This document shows, piece by piece, positions 26,096-35,356 of a stretch of 64,000 nt of DNA. Under the pieces are notes generated by a model that worked only from the letters and a program-made list of their open reading frames with translations, did not search any database and had not been told where the DNA came from. This stretch comes from Burkholderiaceae bacterium 16 (GTDB lineage: Bacteria > Pseudomonadota > Gammaproteobacteria > Burkholderiales > Burkholderiaceae), in assembly GCA_000955785.1 (NCBI GenBank), contig JYOD01000080.1, forward strand, positions 573-64,572. Reading direction: 5' to 3'. Each line of letters begins with the position of its first letter. The first letter of the stretch is position 1. The translations under genes and the position numbers were made by a program.

Positions 26096-28258
26096 TCAGG
26101 CCGCGCTGGCCTGGGGCTTTGCAATCAGCGCGTCCACCGCGACGACGCCGTCCGCGCTGCAGATGAGCGGATTGACATCGAACTCCGCGATCGCCGTGCG
26201 TTGGTCGGCGGCAAACTCCGACAGCCGGACGATGGCGTTGGCGAGCCCATCGATATCGACCGGTGGGGCGCCGCGGAAGCCCTGCAACAACGGATAGCCG
26301 CGCAGCTGTTCGAGCAGGCGGTGTGCCTGCTGCGTGGAGCACGGCGCCATGGTGGTGACCGTGTCCTGCATCAGTTCCACCAGGACGCCGCCCATGCCGA
26401 CCACAAGGAGCGGGCCGAGTTGCGGATCCACCTGCGCGCCGACCAGGATCTCCACGCCGGCCGGGACCTGCCTTTGCACCAGCACGCCTTTGATGGCGGC
26501 CTCGCCCGCCACCTTGCGCGCGTTCGCCATGATCTCGCGGTAGGCCGTCACCACGGCGTCGGCATCGCGCACACCGATGCGGATCACGCCTGCCTCGGCC
26601 TTGTGTGGGATGTCCGCGCTTTCGACCTTGAGGACCACGGGATAGCCGCAGGCCGACGCCGCCTCGATCGCTGCCGCCTCGCTTGTCGCCAGGTGTTCGC
26701 CAACCACCGGTACCCCATACAAGGCCAGCACGTCCTTCGATTGCCGCTCGGTCAGTACCCTGGCCGGCGTGGCCTCGATCATCCCGCGCGCATCGCGAAT
26801 CACGGATTCGTGTGTCAGGCGGGGCGGCCGTTCCTCGTTGCGCTGCGCCAGCCATTGCTCGCGGGCGTGCCAGGCTGCCAGCGCGGCGAAGCAGTCCGAC
26901 GCCGAGCGGAACAAAGCGAGCCTGGGAAGGTTCTCGGCCATCGCGGCATTTGGCCCTTCCAGCCATTCCGACAGCCACAGCCCGCAGGCCATCTTGTCGT
27001 GCCTCGCCGCCAGGTCGTTGAACAGCTGCAGCCGCCTGACGTTGGGCTCCCCCGTGACCGGCAAGGGCAACACCACCGCGCCATAGGCCGGGTCGCTGAA
27101 CATGGCTTCGCCGCATTCGACAAAGGAGCTGAAGTTGTTGGCTGCCTCCGCGGTGACGTCGCACGGGTTGCGGGCCGCGCCGAAATCCGGGATGCAGCGC
27201 TCCAGTACGGCGCGTGTCTGTTCGGCGGGCTGGGGCAGGGCCACCTGATGATGCTCGGCTTCGTCCGCCGCGATGATGCCGGCCCCACCGGAGATGGACA
27301 CGATCGCGGTGCCGGCGGCGCTCGGCCGTGGCGCCTTGGCGAAGAACGTGGTCGTGGGAATCAGTTGTTCGAGCGTTTCGACCTGCACCACGCCCGCGTG
27401 GCGGAGCGCAGCGGCATAGGCGCTATTGGAGCCTGCCATCGAGCCTGTGTGCGACAGAGCCGCCTCGGCCCCCAGTTTGCCGCGGGCCGTCTTGTAGACC
27501 ACCAGCGTCTTGCCGGCGTCGGCGCAGGCTTGCGCCGCCTGGACGATGCGGTTTGCGTCGGACAGTCCCTCGAAGATGCAGGCAATCGCGGCGCAGTGCG
27601 GATCGCCGGCGAGAAAGGAGATCTGGTCCGCCACGTCGATGTCCCCCGCATTACCGCAGGAAAACACATGGCTGAAAGCCGTACCGTGGTTGACGGCCTC
27701 CTGCATAGCGAAGGCGAGCGCGCCGGACTGGCTCACCACGCCGATCGCATGCGCCGGCAGCGGTGTCGTGCGCGGCGCAAGGTCGGCAAAGGAGACGATG
27801 GCGTTGTCGACGTAGCTGGCGTAGCCAATGCAGTTCGGTCCGAGCAGCCGTACGCCGCTCTCGCGCGCCAGCCGGATCAGCCTGAGCTGCTCTTCGACGT
27901 GTTCGGACTTGCCCGTCTCGGCGTAGCCGGAGGCGAACACCACCACGCCCCCGACGCCAAGCGCGCCGCACTGGCGCACGATCGGCCCGACCGTGTCGCG
28001 CGCCGTGGCGATCACGACGCAGTCCGGGGTCTCGGGCAGGTCGGCCAGCGAGGGATGGCAGACTTGCTCCCCGATACGGTCGTACTTCGGATTGACGAAC
28101 ATCCTTTGCCCGCCGAAGCCGCGCAGATTACCCATGGCACGGCCGGCGAAGGCGCGTTCGTTGGGCGTCGCGCCGACGATCGCGATGCTGCGGGGATGAA
28201 ATATGCGCCGCAGATCGGCATGGGTGTACAGCGTGCGTGAAGCCATCGATTTTTCCAT
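26096..28258 (-). CDS. Acyl-CoA synthetase (ADP-forming), fused alpha-beta type
   Basis: The 720-residue protein is of the acetate-CoA ligase (ADP-forming)/Pat-like type. A CoA-binding Rossmann domain comes first (FHPRSIAIVGATPNERAFAGRAMGN), then succinyl-CoA-ligase-like domains with the phosphohistidine motif ALSHTGSMAGS, and a C-terminal ATP-grasp domain (about 490-715; VVLKVESADIPHKAEAGVIRIGV). It would join a carboxylate to CoA with ATP to ADP + Pi, saving energy relative to AMP-forming ligases. Start 28258 is favoured, with a second Met four codons later. Its place beside MaoC, ACAD and thiolase genes suggests it activates the acid the operon degrades. Confidence 0.88.
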   Translation of the reverse strand: MEKSMASRTLYTHADLRRIFHPRSIAIVGATPNERAFAGRAMGNLRGFGGQRMFVNPKYDRIGEQVCHPSLADLPETPDCVVIATARDTVGPIVRQCGALGVGGVVVFASGYAETGKSEHVEEQLRLIRLARESGVRLLGPNCIGYASYVDNAIVSFADLAPRTTPLPAHAIGVVSQSGALAFAMQEAVNHGTAFSHVFSCGNAGDIDVADQISFLAGDPHCAAIACIFEGLSDANRIVQAAQACADAGKTLVVYKTARGKLGAEAALSHTGSMAGSNSAYAAALRHAGVVQVETLEQLIPTTTFFAKAPRPSAAGTAIVSISGGAGIIAADEAEHHQVALPQPAEQTRAVLERCIPDFGAARNPCDVTAEAANNFSSFVECGEAMFSDPAYGAVVLPLPVTGEPNVRRLQLFNDLAARHDKMACGLWLSEWLEGPNAAMAENLPRLALFRSASDCFAALAAWHAREQWLAQRNEERPPRLTHESVIRDARGMIEATPARVLTERQSKDVLALYGVPVVGEHLATSEAAAIEAASACGYPVVLKVESADIPHKAEAGVIRIGVRDADAVVTAYREIMANARKVAGEAAIKGVLVQRQVPAGVEILVGAQVDPQLGPLLVVGMGGVLVELMQDTVTTMAPCSTQQAHRLLEQLRGYPLLQGFRGAPPVDIDGLANAIVRLSEFAADQRTAIAEFDVNPLICSADGVVAVDALIAKPQASAA

Positions 28259-28319
28259 GTTCAGAAGGACTCCGGAAGGCGATCGCGCCCGGCAAGCCGG
28301 CCGGCGCGGCAGCAGGTCG

Positions 28320-28895
28320 TTATTGCGCGCCAGCGCGCCGGTGTTCCGGCCACAGCACCTTGACCGCTTCGCCGTCGATGCGGTGGGTGTGGCAGCTGTC
28401 GACCAGCGACGGCCGTGGCATCCGGCTCTGCCCGTCGGCAGGCCGGCGGCTGCCGCGCTCGGTGCGCTGCATAGCAAAGAGGGTCTGCATGGCGGTAGTG
28501 GCTAGTACGCTGACCAGCTCCGTCAGGTGCGTGCAACCTTGCACGCCGCCCAGACGCGCCTTGACCTCGCGTTTGAAGCCCGGGCCGATCCGCATGCCGC
28601 GCAGTGCCGCGTAGGCCGTCTCGATCTCGGGGCAAAACTTGGTCGGACCGTTCTCGATGCGCGCCGTCGCAGCCTGGATGACCAGATCGCGGTCGACCGT
28701 CAGCACGATGCGCATGTCATGGATAGGCGTGCCCGGCGGCACCGTCTTGAAAATAAGGTCGGTGCCATCCGGACTGATGTCCTGCAACTGTCCTTCGATA
28801 TCGAACAGTCCATCGCTGCGCGCAAAGCCGGAGGTGGCAATGTGGCGGTAGTGCAGCGGTTTTCTCCAGGCCGGAGTCGATGTGGATTGACTCAT
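28320..28895 (-). CDS. DUF2889 protein
   Basis: The 191-residue cytoplasmic protein lacks a signal peptide. Features matching DUF2889 are the N-terminal HYRHIATSGFARSDGLFDIEGQLQD, the central FCPEIETAYAALRGMRIGPGFKREVKARLGGVQGCTHLTELV, and a C-terminal cysteine/histidine segment. The family has no known function but often lies near acyl-CoA ligase and MaoC genes in beta-proteobacteria. It is 61 bases upstream of the ADP-forming ligase gene, in the same operon. The ATG at 28895 is chosen at the conserved start; the ribosome site is weak. Confidence 0.75.
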   Translation of the reverse strand: MSQSTSTPAWRKPLHYRHIATSGFARSDGLFDIEGQLQDISPDGTDLIFKTVPPGTPIHDMRIVLTVDRDLVIQAATARIENGPTKFCPEIETAYAALRGMRIGPGFKREVKARLGGVQGCTHLTELVSVLATTAMQTLFAMQRTERGSRRPADGQSRMPRPSLVDSCHTHRIDGEAVKVLWPEHRRAGAQ

Positions 28896-28995
28896 GAGTG
28901 CTTCGCCCCATATTGGTTGGAATCCGTTGGCGTCCTCCCTTGCCATCCGCGGCCAGGGAGGACGCACGCTGACAGGCACTGGCGTGCCAGGCGGT

Positions 28996-29451
28996 TCAGG
29001 GCAGGCGGCGCATGATCGATTCCGCGACGCAAACCGGCTTGTGCAGGCCCTGGCACTCGACCGTCATCTCGACCTTCATCTGCGCGCCGCCGCCGGCCAG
29101 CGGATCCCAGGACAGCAGCTTGAAATGCGCGCGAACGAGGCCGCCGACCCGCACGGGGGCGGGAAAGCGGACCTTGTCGAGCCCATAGTTCACCCCGGTG
29201 CGCGCGTCCAGGATCTTGTAGGCGGTAGCGGTCAGCGCCGGCAGCAGGCTCAGCGTCAGGAATCCATGGGCGATGGGGCCGCCAAACGGGCCGCCCTTGG
29301 CGCGTTCCGGGTCCACGTGGATCCACTGGTGATCGCCGGTCGCGTCGGCAAACAGGTTGACGCGCTCCTGATCGACGGCGAACCAGTCGCTGATGCCGAT
29401 GCACTCGCCGATGTGGCCTGCGAGATCCGTGATCTTTTCATAGGTCTTCAT
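28996..29451 (-). CDS. MaoC-family (R)-specific enoyl-CoA hydratase
   Basis: The 151-residue single hot-dog protein has the hydratase 2 motif FADATGDHQWIHVDPERAKGGPFGGPIAHGFLTLSLL with catalytic Asp and His (D-x4-H pattern). It adds water to trans-2-enoyl-CoA giving (R)-3-hydroxyacyl-CoA. A strong GGAGGAAC site precedes the ATG, which follows the acyl-CoA dehydrogenase stop by two bases. It would act after the paired acyl-CoA dehydrogenases upstream and before the MFE-2-like dehydrogenase at 34401. Confidence 0.9.
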   Translation of the reverse strand: MKTYEKITDLAGHIGECIGISDWFAVDQERVNLFADATGDHQWIHVDPERAKGGPFGGPIAHGFLTLSLLPALTATAYKILDARTGVNYGLDKVRFPAPVRVGGLVRAHFKLLSWDPLAGGGAQMKVEMTVECQGLHKPVCVAESIMRRLP

Positions 29452-29453
29452 GT

Positions 29454-30614
29454 TTATTGTTCCTCCGGCGTCAGCGACGCCTGCAATGCCGCCGCGCAGG
29501 CGGCTTCGTGCCGGTCAGCGTTGCCGAACAGGACATCGGCGACGACGGCACGCTTGTAGTAGTGGCCCACGGTGTACTCCTCGGTCATGCCGATGCCGCC
29601 GTGCAACTGGATGGCCTGGCCGCACACGGCCTTGGCGGCACGCCCGATCAGGGCCTTCGCCTGGGACATGGCGCGCTGGCGCGCGGCATCGTCGTCGTTG
29701 GCGAGGGACGCGAGCAAGGCGAACAGCATCGAGCGGGAGACTTCCATCTCCGTCGCCATGTCCGCGATGCGGTGCTGCAATGACTGGAAGGTGCCGATCG
29801 GCACGCCGAACTGCTTGCGGATCTTCAGGTAATCCGCGGTGAGCTCGATGGCCTTCTCCATGACGCCGACCAGCTCGGCGCACAGCGCGGCGGTGGCGTG
29901 TTCCAGGCCATGCCGGAGCGCGGCCGCACCGTTGCCGGGCTCGCCGAGCACGGCGGCCGGGCCCACCTGCACGCCATCGAAGACCAGCTCGGCCGCGTGG
30001 CTGCCATCATGCAGCCGCATCCCGCGCACGACTAGGCCCGGGCTGTCCGCTTCCACCAGGAACAGGGTCGTGCCGGAATGCTCGCCGGGCTGCGGCGCCA
30101 GCCTGGCCGACACGATAAAGGTGTCCGCCACGGTGCCTCCCAGCACCAGCGTCTTGGTGCCGCGCAGCGCATAGCCGTCGCCGGACGCATCGGCGCGCAT
30201 CGCGACGGGTTCGGGAAACCCGTTTGATTGCGCTTCGCTGTATGCCAGCGCGAACCTGCGCGCGCCATCCGCCAGTTGCGGCACCAGCCGGGCAAGTTGC
30301 GCAGGCCGGGCGGCCGCCACCAGCGTCTGGGCGGCGAGCACGGCGCAACCGATATAGGGCTCCGCCACGAGTCCCCGGCCCAGTTCGTGGCAGATCAGGG
30401 TGGTATCGATGACCGTTCCGCCAAGGCCGTCATGGTCTTCCGGCAACGCCGCCGCCAGCCAGCCGTTGCCGGCAAAGGTGCGCCAGTGCGCTTCGATGCA
30501 GCCGGTACCACCCTTGAGCAGCTCAGTGCGATGTTCGAAGCTGTAACTCCTTTCGACGAAGCGGCGCACGCTGTCCTGCAGGAGTTGCTGCTCGGAATGC
30601 AAATTGAAGTTCAT
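29454..30614 (-). CDS. Acyl-CoA dehydrogenase, small subunit-like
   Basis: The 386-residue protein has the ACAD fold: MNFNLHSEQQLLQDSVRRFVE at the start, then GTKTLVLGGTVADTFIVSARL, KIRKQFGVPIGTFQSLQHRIADM and QAIQLHGGIGMTEEY. The usual C-terminal glutamate-bearing EGTSEIQ segment is absent, replaced by ADVLFGNADRHE. This is typical of one partner in heteromeric dehydrogenases such as ChsE1-ChsE2 of steroid side-chain degradation. It follows the second dehydrogenase gene at 30628 by 13 bases, so the two probably form an alpha-beta complex. Confidence 0.88.
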   Translation of the reverse strand: MNFNLHSEQQLLQDSVRRFVERSYSFEHRTELLKGGTGCIEAHWRTFAGNGWLAAALPEDHDGLGGTVIDTTLICHELGRGLVAEPYIGCAVLAAQTLVAAARPAQLARLVPQLADGARRFALAYSEAQSNGFPEPVAMRADASGDGYALRGTKTLVLGGTVADTFIVSARLAPQPGEHSGTTLFLVEADSPGLVVRGMRLHDGSHAAELVFDGVQVGPAAVLGEPGNGAAALRHGLEHATAALCAELVGVMEKAIELTADYLKIRKQFGVPIGTFQSLQHRIADMATEMEVSRSMLFALLASLANDDDAARQRAMSQAKALIGRAAKAVCGQAIQLHGGIGMTEEYTVGHYYKRAVVADVLFGNADRHEAACAAALQASLTPEEQ

Positions 30615-30627
30615 GATCGCTCGGTTC

Positions 30628-31827
30628 TTAGAGTTGGAACAGCGTCTTGGCGATAATGCCGCGCTGGACCTCGCTGGTGCCGCCGTAGATGGTCGAGGCC
30701 CGACGGAAGAACATCTCGCTGGCCAGTCCGCGTCCGGGCCACTCCGCCGGCATGCGCGCACCGTCCGTTTCTTCCTGCGCGCTTGGGAAGGCCACCGCGC
30801 CGTAGTCGCCGAGCGACTCCACCACGAAGGTGCTCATCCTCTGCTGCAGCTCGGTGCCGCGCACCTTGAGCATCGAGCCCATGGCGTGGGCGCCCGGGCT
30901 GTGATCCTGCTCCAGGGTGGCAACGCGCTGGACCATCATCGCGATGGCGCTCACTTCCGCCTCGAAGCGCGCCAGCTGCAAGGCGAACTCGTGCCGGCTC
31001 CCCAGCGTGCGCGTGCCGGCGCGCTGGCTGCCCGCGAGCTGCCTGAGCTGCGTCAGGTAGCGCCGCAGGGTCGGCAGGTCCGCCGCCGAGGCGTGCTCGT
31101 TGTTGAGCAGGAACTTGGTGATCTTCCAGCCTTCGCCTTCTTCTCCGATGCGATTCGCGACGGGCACGCGCACGTTGTCGAAGAAGGTTTCATTGAGGTG
31201 GTGGCGGTCGTCGATGCTGCGGATCGGCCGCACCGTGATGCCGGGCGTCTTCATGTCGGCCAGCAGGAAGGTGATGCCAGCCTGCTTCTTTACCTCGGTA
31301 TCGGTCCGGACCAGCAGGAAGATCCAGTCGGCCCGGTGCGCGTAGCTGGTCCAGATCTTCTGGCCGTTGATCACATAGTCTTCGCCATCGCGCTCGGCGC
31401 GGGTGCGCAGCGACGCCAGGTCGGAGCCCGAGCCGGGCTCGGAGAATCCCTGGCACCAGGTACGGTCCGCATTGAAGATCGGCGGCAGGTGCTCGGCCTT
31501 TTGCGCCGGCGTGGCGAATTCGTTCAACACCGGCCCGATCAGTTTCTGCGCGGCGCCATCCTGCGACGGCGCCCCGGCGGCCATGCACTCCTCGTCGAAG
31601 GCCAGCCGCTGCAGCACCGACCATCCGGTGCCGCCGTGCTCTTTAGCCCAGTAGGGCGCGCCCCAGCCCTTCTGGTTCAATATGCGCTGCCAGCGCATGA
31701 GGTCCGCGTTGGGCGAGCGTGTGCCGGTGCGTACGGGCGCCACCAGCTCGGCCGGCAAGTGATGGCGCAGGAAATCGCGCACCTCCTGCCGGAACGACGC
31801 GAGGCCCGGATCGGGTTGAAAATCCAT
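30628..31827 (-). CDS. Acyl-CoA dehydrogenase, FadE-type partner subunit
   Basis: The 399-residue ACAD protein shows FSEPGSGSDLASLRTRAERDGEDYVINGQKIWTSYAHRADWIFLLVRT for FAD binding and ends with IYGGTSEVQRGIIAKTLF. The position of the MCAD-type catalytic Glu is Gly (YGGTSE), common in this FadE branch. AAGGAAGC precedes the ATG. Adjacent to the other dehydrogenase gene, it likely supplies one half of a heterotetramer that introduces the 2,3-double bond. Substrate unknown; the gene set recalls branched-chain or cyclic acyl-CoA degradation. Confidence 0.9.
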   Translation of the reverse strand: MDFQPDPGLASFRQEVRDFLRHHLPAELVAPVRTGTRSPNADLMRWQRILNQKGWGAPYWAKEHGGTGWSVLQRLAFDEECMAAGAPSQDGAAQKLIGPVLNEFATPAQKAEHLPPIFNADRTWCQGFSEPGSGSDLASLRTRAERDGEDYVINGQKIWTSYAHRADWIFLLVRTDTEVKKQAGITFLLADMKTPGITVRPIRSIDDRHHLNETFFDNVRVPVANRIGEEGEGWKITKFLLNNEHASAADLPTLRRYLTQLRQLAGSQRAGTRTLGSRHEFALQLARFEAEVSAIAMMVQRVATLEQDHSPGAHAMGSMLKVRGTELQQRMSTFVVESLGDYGAVAFPSAQEETDGARMPAEWPGRGLASEMFFRRASTIYGGTSEVQRGIIAKTLFQL

Positions 31828-31856
31828 TTTGCTTCCTTCTCATCTGAAATCCATCA

Positions 31857-31896
31857 CGAAGGCGCATGTACCAGCGCCTTCGCCCGCCGCGCGGCG
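31857..31896. repeat. Intercistronic hairpin between thiolase and dehydrogenase genes
   Basis: CGAAGGCGC (31857-31865) pairs perfectly with GCGCCTTCG (31874-31882) around an 8-base loop. A 12-bp palindrome CGCCGCGCGGCG (31885-31896) lies next to it. They occupy the 87-base gap after the thiolase stop, within one operon, and may mark mRNA processing or partial termination. Confidence 0.5.
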
Positions 31897-31914
31897 CGCG
31901 GCTCGTCACATCGT

Positions 31915-33093
31915 TCAGACGTGCAGGATGGTGGCGACCGCGGCCGCCCCGTCCAGACCTACCTGGCCACCGCCGTTCTCGGCCAGGGCGAGAACGGCGT
32001 TGTCGCGCTGGCGCGGACCGGCTTCGCCACGCAGTTGCTGGGTCAGCTCGACCAGTTGCGCGACGCCGGTGGCGCCGATCGGATGGCCCTTGCTCAGCAG
32101 GCCGCCGCTCGGGTTGACGGAGATCTTGCCGTTCAACCCGGTCTCGCCGCTGCGCAACATGCCAAGGCCATCGCCGGGACGGCACAGCCCCAGGCTCTCG
32201 TAGTACATCAGCTCGGACGGCGCGGAGGCGTCGTGCACTTCCGCCACATGGATGTCGAGCGGATCGACGCCGGCCTGCTCATAAACCCCGTACGTCGCCC
32301 GCACCGCGCAATGCGCGAGGCTGGCGTCGGGCGTGCCGGAAACCAGTACCGAACCGCCCACCCAGACCGGGCGCGCAGCGGTCATGCGCTTCAGGTACTC
32401 GGGCGAGCACAGCACGACGGCGCACGCACCGTCGCCGATCGACGAGCACATCTGCAGGGTCAGCGGGTCACTGATCATGCGGCTTGCCAGCACCTCTTCG
32501 ACCGTCGTTTCGGTCCTGAACTGGGCGTAGGGATTGAGCGAGGCGGCTTTGCGGCTCTTGACGACGATCTGCGCGATATCCGCCGCTGTGGCGCCGGTCT
32601 CGGCCATATACTTGCGCGTCTTCTCGGCGTAGATGTCCATGAAGATCGAGCCGCTGCCCGATCCGACATGGGCTGGCTTTTCTTCCTCGAGGTCGACCGC
32701 CCTGGCCAGCGCGCCGAAGGAAACGCGCTTGTCCTCGTGCGTCATCCGTTCCGCGCCCACCACCAGGGCCACCTGGGCCTGGCCGCTGCGCACCGCGTTC
32801 CACGCGAGATGGAAGGCCGTGCTGCCGGTTGCGCAGGCGTTCTCCACATTGAAGACCGGCTTTCCCATCAGGCCGGTGAAGCGCAGCGCGGCCTGGCCGC
32901 GAATCATTTCCTGGCCGGTGATAAGGCCGGCCACGGCGTTGCCGAAATACACCTGGTCGACGTCCGGCGCCTGCAGGCCGGCGTCGTCAAGCGCGGCCTT
33001 GACAGCGCTTGTCGCCAGCATCCGTACCGTCTGGTCGGGGAACTTGCCGAAGCGGGTCATGCCGACGCCGACGATTGCACAAGTCTTTTTCAA
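31915..33093 (-). CDS. Thiolase-family protein
   Basis: The 392-residue thiolase has the nucleophilic cysteine in ENACATGSTAF (C87), a histidine block VHDASAPSE, and GHPIGATGVAQL near the C-terminus. The translation start is a TTG at 33091-33093 with GGAG eight bases upstream; no ATG fits the conserved N-terminus MKKTCAIVGVGMTRFG. It would cleave a 3-oxoacyl-CoA with CoA. A second thiolase at 35357 belongs to the same operon. The sequence resembles the thiolase/SCP-x-like acetyltransferase branch rather than classic FadA. Confidence 0.88.
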   Translation of the reverse strand: MKKTCAIVGVGMTRFGKFPDQTVRMLATSAVKAALDDAGLQAPDVDQVYFGNAVAGLITGQEMIRGQAALRFTGLMGKPVFNVENACATGSTAFHLAWNAVRSGQAQVALVVGAERMTHEDKRVSFGALARAVDLEEEKPAHVGSGSGSIFMDIYAEKTRKYMAETGATAADIAQIVVKSRKAASLNPYAQFRTETTVEEVLASRMISDPLTLQMCSSIGDGACAVVLCSPEYLKRMTAARPVWVGGSVLVSGTPDASLAHCAVRATYGVYEQAGVDPLDIHVAEVHDASAPSELMYYESLGLCRPGDGLGMLRSGETGLNGKISVNPSGGLLSKGHPIGATGVAQLVELTQQLRGEAGPRQRDNAVLALAENGGGQVGLDGAAAVATILHV

Positions 33094-33124
33094 TTGGATT
33101 CTCCACTAAGTGAAACGAAGGTCG

Positions 33125-34273
33125 TCAGAAGATGTGCCGCATCCCGAGGGTGACGGCGAACTGGCTGTTCTTCCCGGCGCCGAGGTAGTAACCGGTGCCC
33201 AGGCCGCCCACCGAGGTATCAAAATTCAGGCCGGCGTTCTTCGAGTAGGCGGTGGCGAGATACAGGCTGGTGCGCTTGGTGAAGAAGTACTTCGTCGTAA
33301 ACATCACCTGCCACGGGTTCTTGATGTCGCCGAGCATGGCCCCGTTCACCGGATTGGTGACCTGCCGCACGTCGTCGTAGTAATAGGCCAGCGTGGATTC
33401 GAGTTGCGGCGTGAAGGCGTAGGTGCCGCCGACCCAGTAGTAGTTGTCGCGCAGAATCTCGACACCCGCTGGATTCTGGCTACGGCCCCAGCGGTAGCCC
33501 GCCACCAGGCGCACCGGGCCGGACGCATACTTGCCCGCCACCGCGGCGCGTTTCGCCTTGCCCGGGGGACCGCCGGCCGTCGTGGCGGCGTCGACCTCGT
33601 CGTAGGCGAGGCCGATGCCGAACGCGCCTGCCGCGTAGCTTGCGGCGGCGCCATAGGCAGCGCCGGAACGGAAGTTTCCCGGCACCTCGCCCGCCGTTGC
33701 GGGCACGGTGGTATCGATGCCGAAGGACCAGTGCGCGGCGACTTCAAGCGGCCCGAAGTTGGCGCCATACTTGACGACGTTGTCCTCGCGGTAGTACCGG
33801 CCGAGGTACGCCACCACCGGCTCGTACTGCGGCTGGTAGAAGCCGGCCTGGTAGTTGGCCAGGACATCGAAGATGGAGGTGTACTGGCGGCCGAAGGTCA
33901 ATTTGCCATACGGGCTGTCAAAGCCGACGTAGGCCTGCCGTCCGAACAGCCGGCCGCTGTTGGCCATCTTGCCGTCATCGGAGCTGAAGCCGCTCTCCAG
34001 CACGAATACGCCCTTGATCCCGTTGCCGATGTCCTCCACGCCGCGCAGGCCCCAGCGCGACCCACCGATGCCGCCGGTCAGCATGGCGACGCGATGCGCC
34101 GCCGGGCCGGCCGGTATGGTCGCACCGGTGCTCGACTGGTTGTTGACGTACTCGATGTTGGTATCGATCAGGCCGTAGAGGGTCACGGACTGCGCGCTTG
34201 CCGTCCCGGCAAGCGCCGCGCCGGCTGCCAGCAGGGCAACCCGGGCGCACCGCATGTGTTTGGTCAGCTTCAT
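33125..34273 (-). CDS. Gram-negative trimeric porin
   Basis: The 382-residue outer membrane protein has a signal peptide (about 1-27, LAGTASA) and the Burkholderiales porin opening QSVTLYGLIDTNIEYVNN, followed by SRWGLRGVEDIGNGIKGVFVLESGF and GRQAYVGFDSPYGKLTFGRQYT. It ends in phenylalanine (MRHIF), the Bam recognition signature of beta-barrel proteins. It lies inside the acyl-CoA operon, suggesting it admits the growth substrate through the outer membrane together with the Bug receptors. Specificity cannot be inferred. Confidence 0.93.
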   Translation of the reverse strand: MKLTKHMRCARVALLAAGAALAGTASAQSVTLYGLIDTNIEYVNNQSSTGATIPAGPAAHRVAMLTGGIGGSRWGLRGVEDIGNGIKGVFVLESGFSSDDGKMANSGRLFGRQAYVGFDSPYGKLTFGRQYTSIFDVLANYQAGFYQPQYEPVVAYLGRYYREDNVVKYGANFGPLEVAAHWSFGIDTTVPATAGEVPGNFRSGAAYGAAASYAAGAFGIGLAYDEVDAATTAGGPPGKAKRAAVAGKYASGPVRLVAGYRWGRSQNPAGVEILRDNYYWVGGTYAFTPQLESTLAYYYDDVRQVTNPVNGAMLGDIKNPWQVMFTTKYFFTKRTSLYLATAYSKNAGLNFDTSVGGLGTGYYLGAGKNSQFAVTLGMRHIF

Positions 34274-34400
34274 GAATGTCTCCGTTTCTATTTTTGTATT
34301 CGCCGCGCCTGACGCTGGTTTGGGTCGGGCTCTGGATCACTGCATGCCGATACCGGCCGCGACACGGCGCACCCGCATCGCAGCCGGCGCTCAATGTGGG

Positions 34401-35312
34401 TCAGACCGGATCCCACGGAAAAACGTCACGCGACAGTTCCAGCGCATAAAAGGAACCCTGCAGCATGGGAATGGCGCGCTCGATGCACGACTGCACGGTC
34501 CAGCCTTCGCTGGCATGCGCGGTGCGGATCGGGCGCGGTTGCGAGAACAGGTAGATTTCGTTGTTGCGCACGCCAAAGACCTGCCCGGTGATCTGCTTGC
34601 CCTGGTTGCTCAGCAGCGCCAGCGTGAACGGGGCGATCTTGCCGGCTTCCAGCGTCATGTTGATCTTCATGCGTTCCGCGGCCTCCGGCGTGGTGGTCGG
34701 GATGCTGCCGACCATGCGCGTGAAGGCGAACGGCGCGATGCAGTTCGAGCGGACATTGAATTTCTGCATGTCCACGGCGATGGACTTGGACAGGCCGACG
34801 ATGCCCAGCTTGGCGGCGGCGTAGTTGGCCTGGCCGAAGTTGCCGATCAGCCCGGAAGTCGAGGTCATGTGCACGAAGGCGCCGCCTTCCTGCGCCTTGA
34901 AGTGCGGCGCCACCGCGCGCGACACGTTCCAGCTGCCCTTGAGGTGCACCCGAACCACCGCGTCGAATTCTTCCTCGCTCATTTTGTGGAAGATGACGTC
35001 GCGCAGGTTGCCGGCATTGTTGACCACGGCATCGACACGCCCGTACAGGTCGAGTGCCTGCTGGGCGATCTTCTGCGCCGAACTCCATTCCGCCACGCTG
35101 TCGGTGTTGGCGCTGGCCTCGCCGCCCGCCGCCTTGATCAGGTCGACGGTCTCCTGGGCCGGGCCGGCGCTGCCGCCGGAGCCGTCCATATTGACGCCGA
35201 GATCGTTGACGATCACGCGGGCACCCTGGCGCGCCGCTTCCAGGGCGACGCCCCTGCCGACGCCCGCACCGGCGCCGGTAACGATGATGACTTTCCCTTC
35301 AAGCAGACTCAT
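34401..35312 (-). CDS. SDR (3R)-hydroxyacyl-CoA dehydrogenase, MFE-2 type
   Basis: The 303-residue protein begins with the cofactor loop VTGAGAGVGRGVALEAARQGARVIVNDLGVN and continues with NNAGNLRD and the catalytic YAAAK after NFGQANYAAAKLG. The VNDLG box, the NFGQANY stretch and the extra C-terminal 50 residues resemble the dehydrogenase part of peroxisomal multifunctional enzyme 2. It would oxidise (R)-3-hydroxyacyl-CoA made by the MaoC hydratase. GGAGGAG precedes the ATG at 35312. A long frame continuing upstream is antisense-like noise over the thiolase gene. Confidence 0.88.
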   Translation of the reverse strand: MSLLEGKVIIVTGAGAGVGRGVALEAARQGARVIVNDLGVNMDGSGGSAGPAQETVDLIKAAGGEASANTDSVAEWSSAQKIAQQALDLYGRVDAVVNNAGNLRDVIFHKMSEEEFDAVVRVHLKGSWNVSRAVAPHFKAQEGGAFVHMTSTSGLIGNFGQANYAAAKLGIVGLSKSIAVDMQKFNVRSNCIAPFAFTRMVGSIPTTTPEAAERMKINMTLEAGKIAPFTLALLSNQGKQITGQVFGVRNNEIYLFSQPRPIRTAHASEGWTVQSCIERAIPMLQGSFYALELSRDVFPWDPV

Positions 35313-35356
35313 GGTTGAAACTCCTCCAAAAACGAACGAAAAAAGGACTGGCTGCC

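Noticed and set aside
25982..28240. 752-codon open frame on the plus strand opposite the ADP-forming ligase gene
   Set aside because: It mirrors the codon structure of a recognised ligase on the minus strand and reads histidine-, arginine- and glycine-rich sequence with no known fold, as expected for antisense frames in GC-rich DNA.
30604..33153. 849-codon open frame on the plus strand
   Set aside because: It covers the dehydrogenase and thiolase genes in antisense, has no motif or ribosome site, and shows typical antisense composition.
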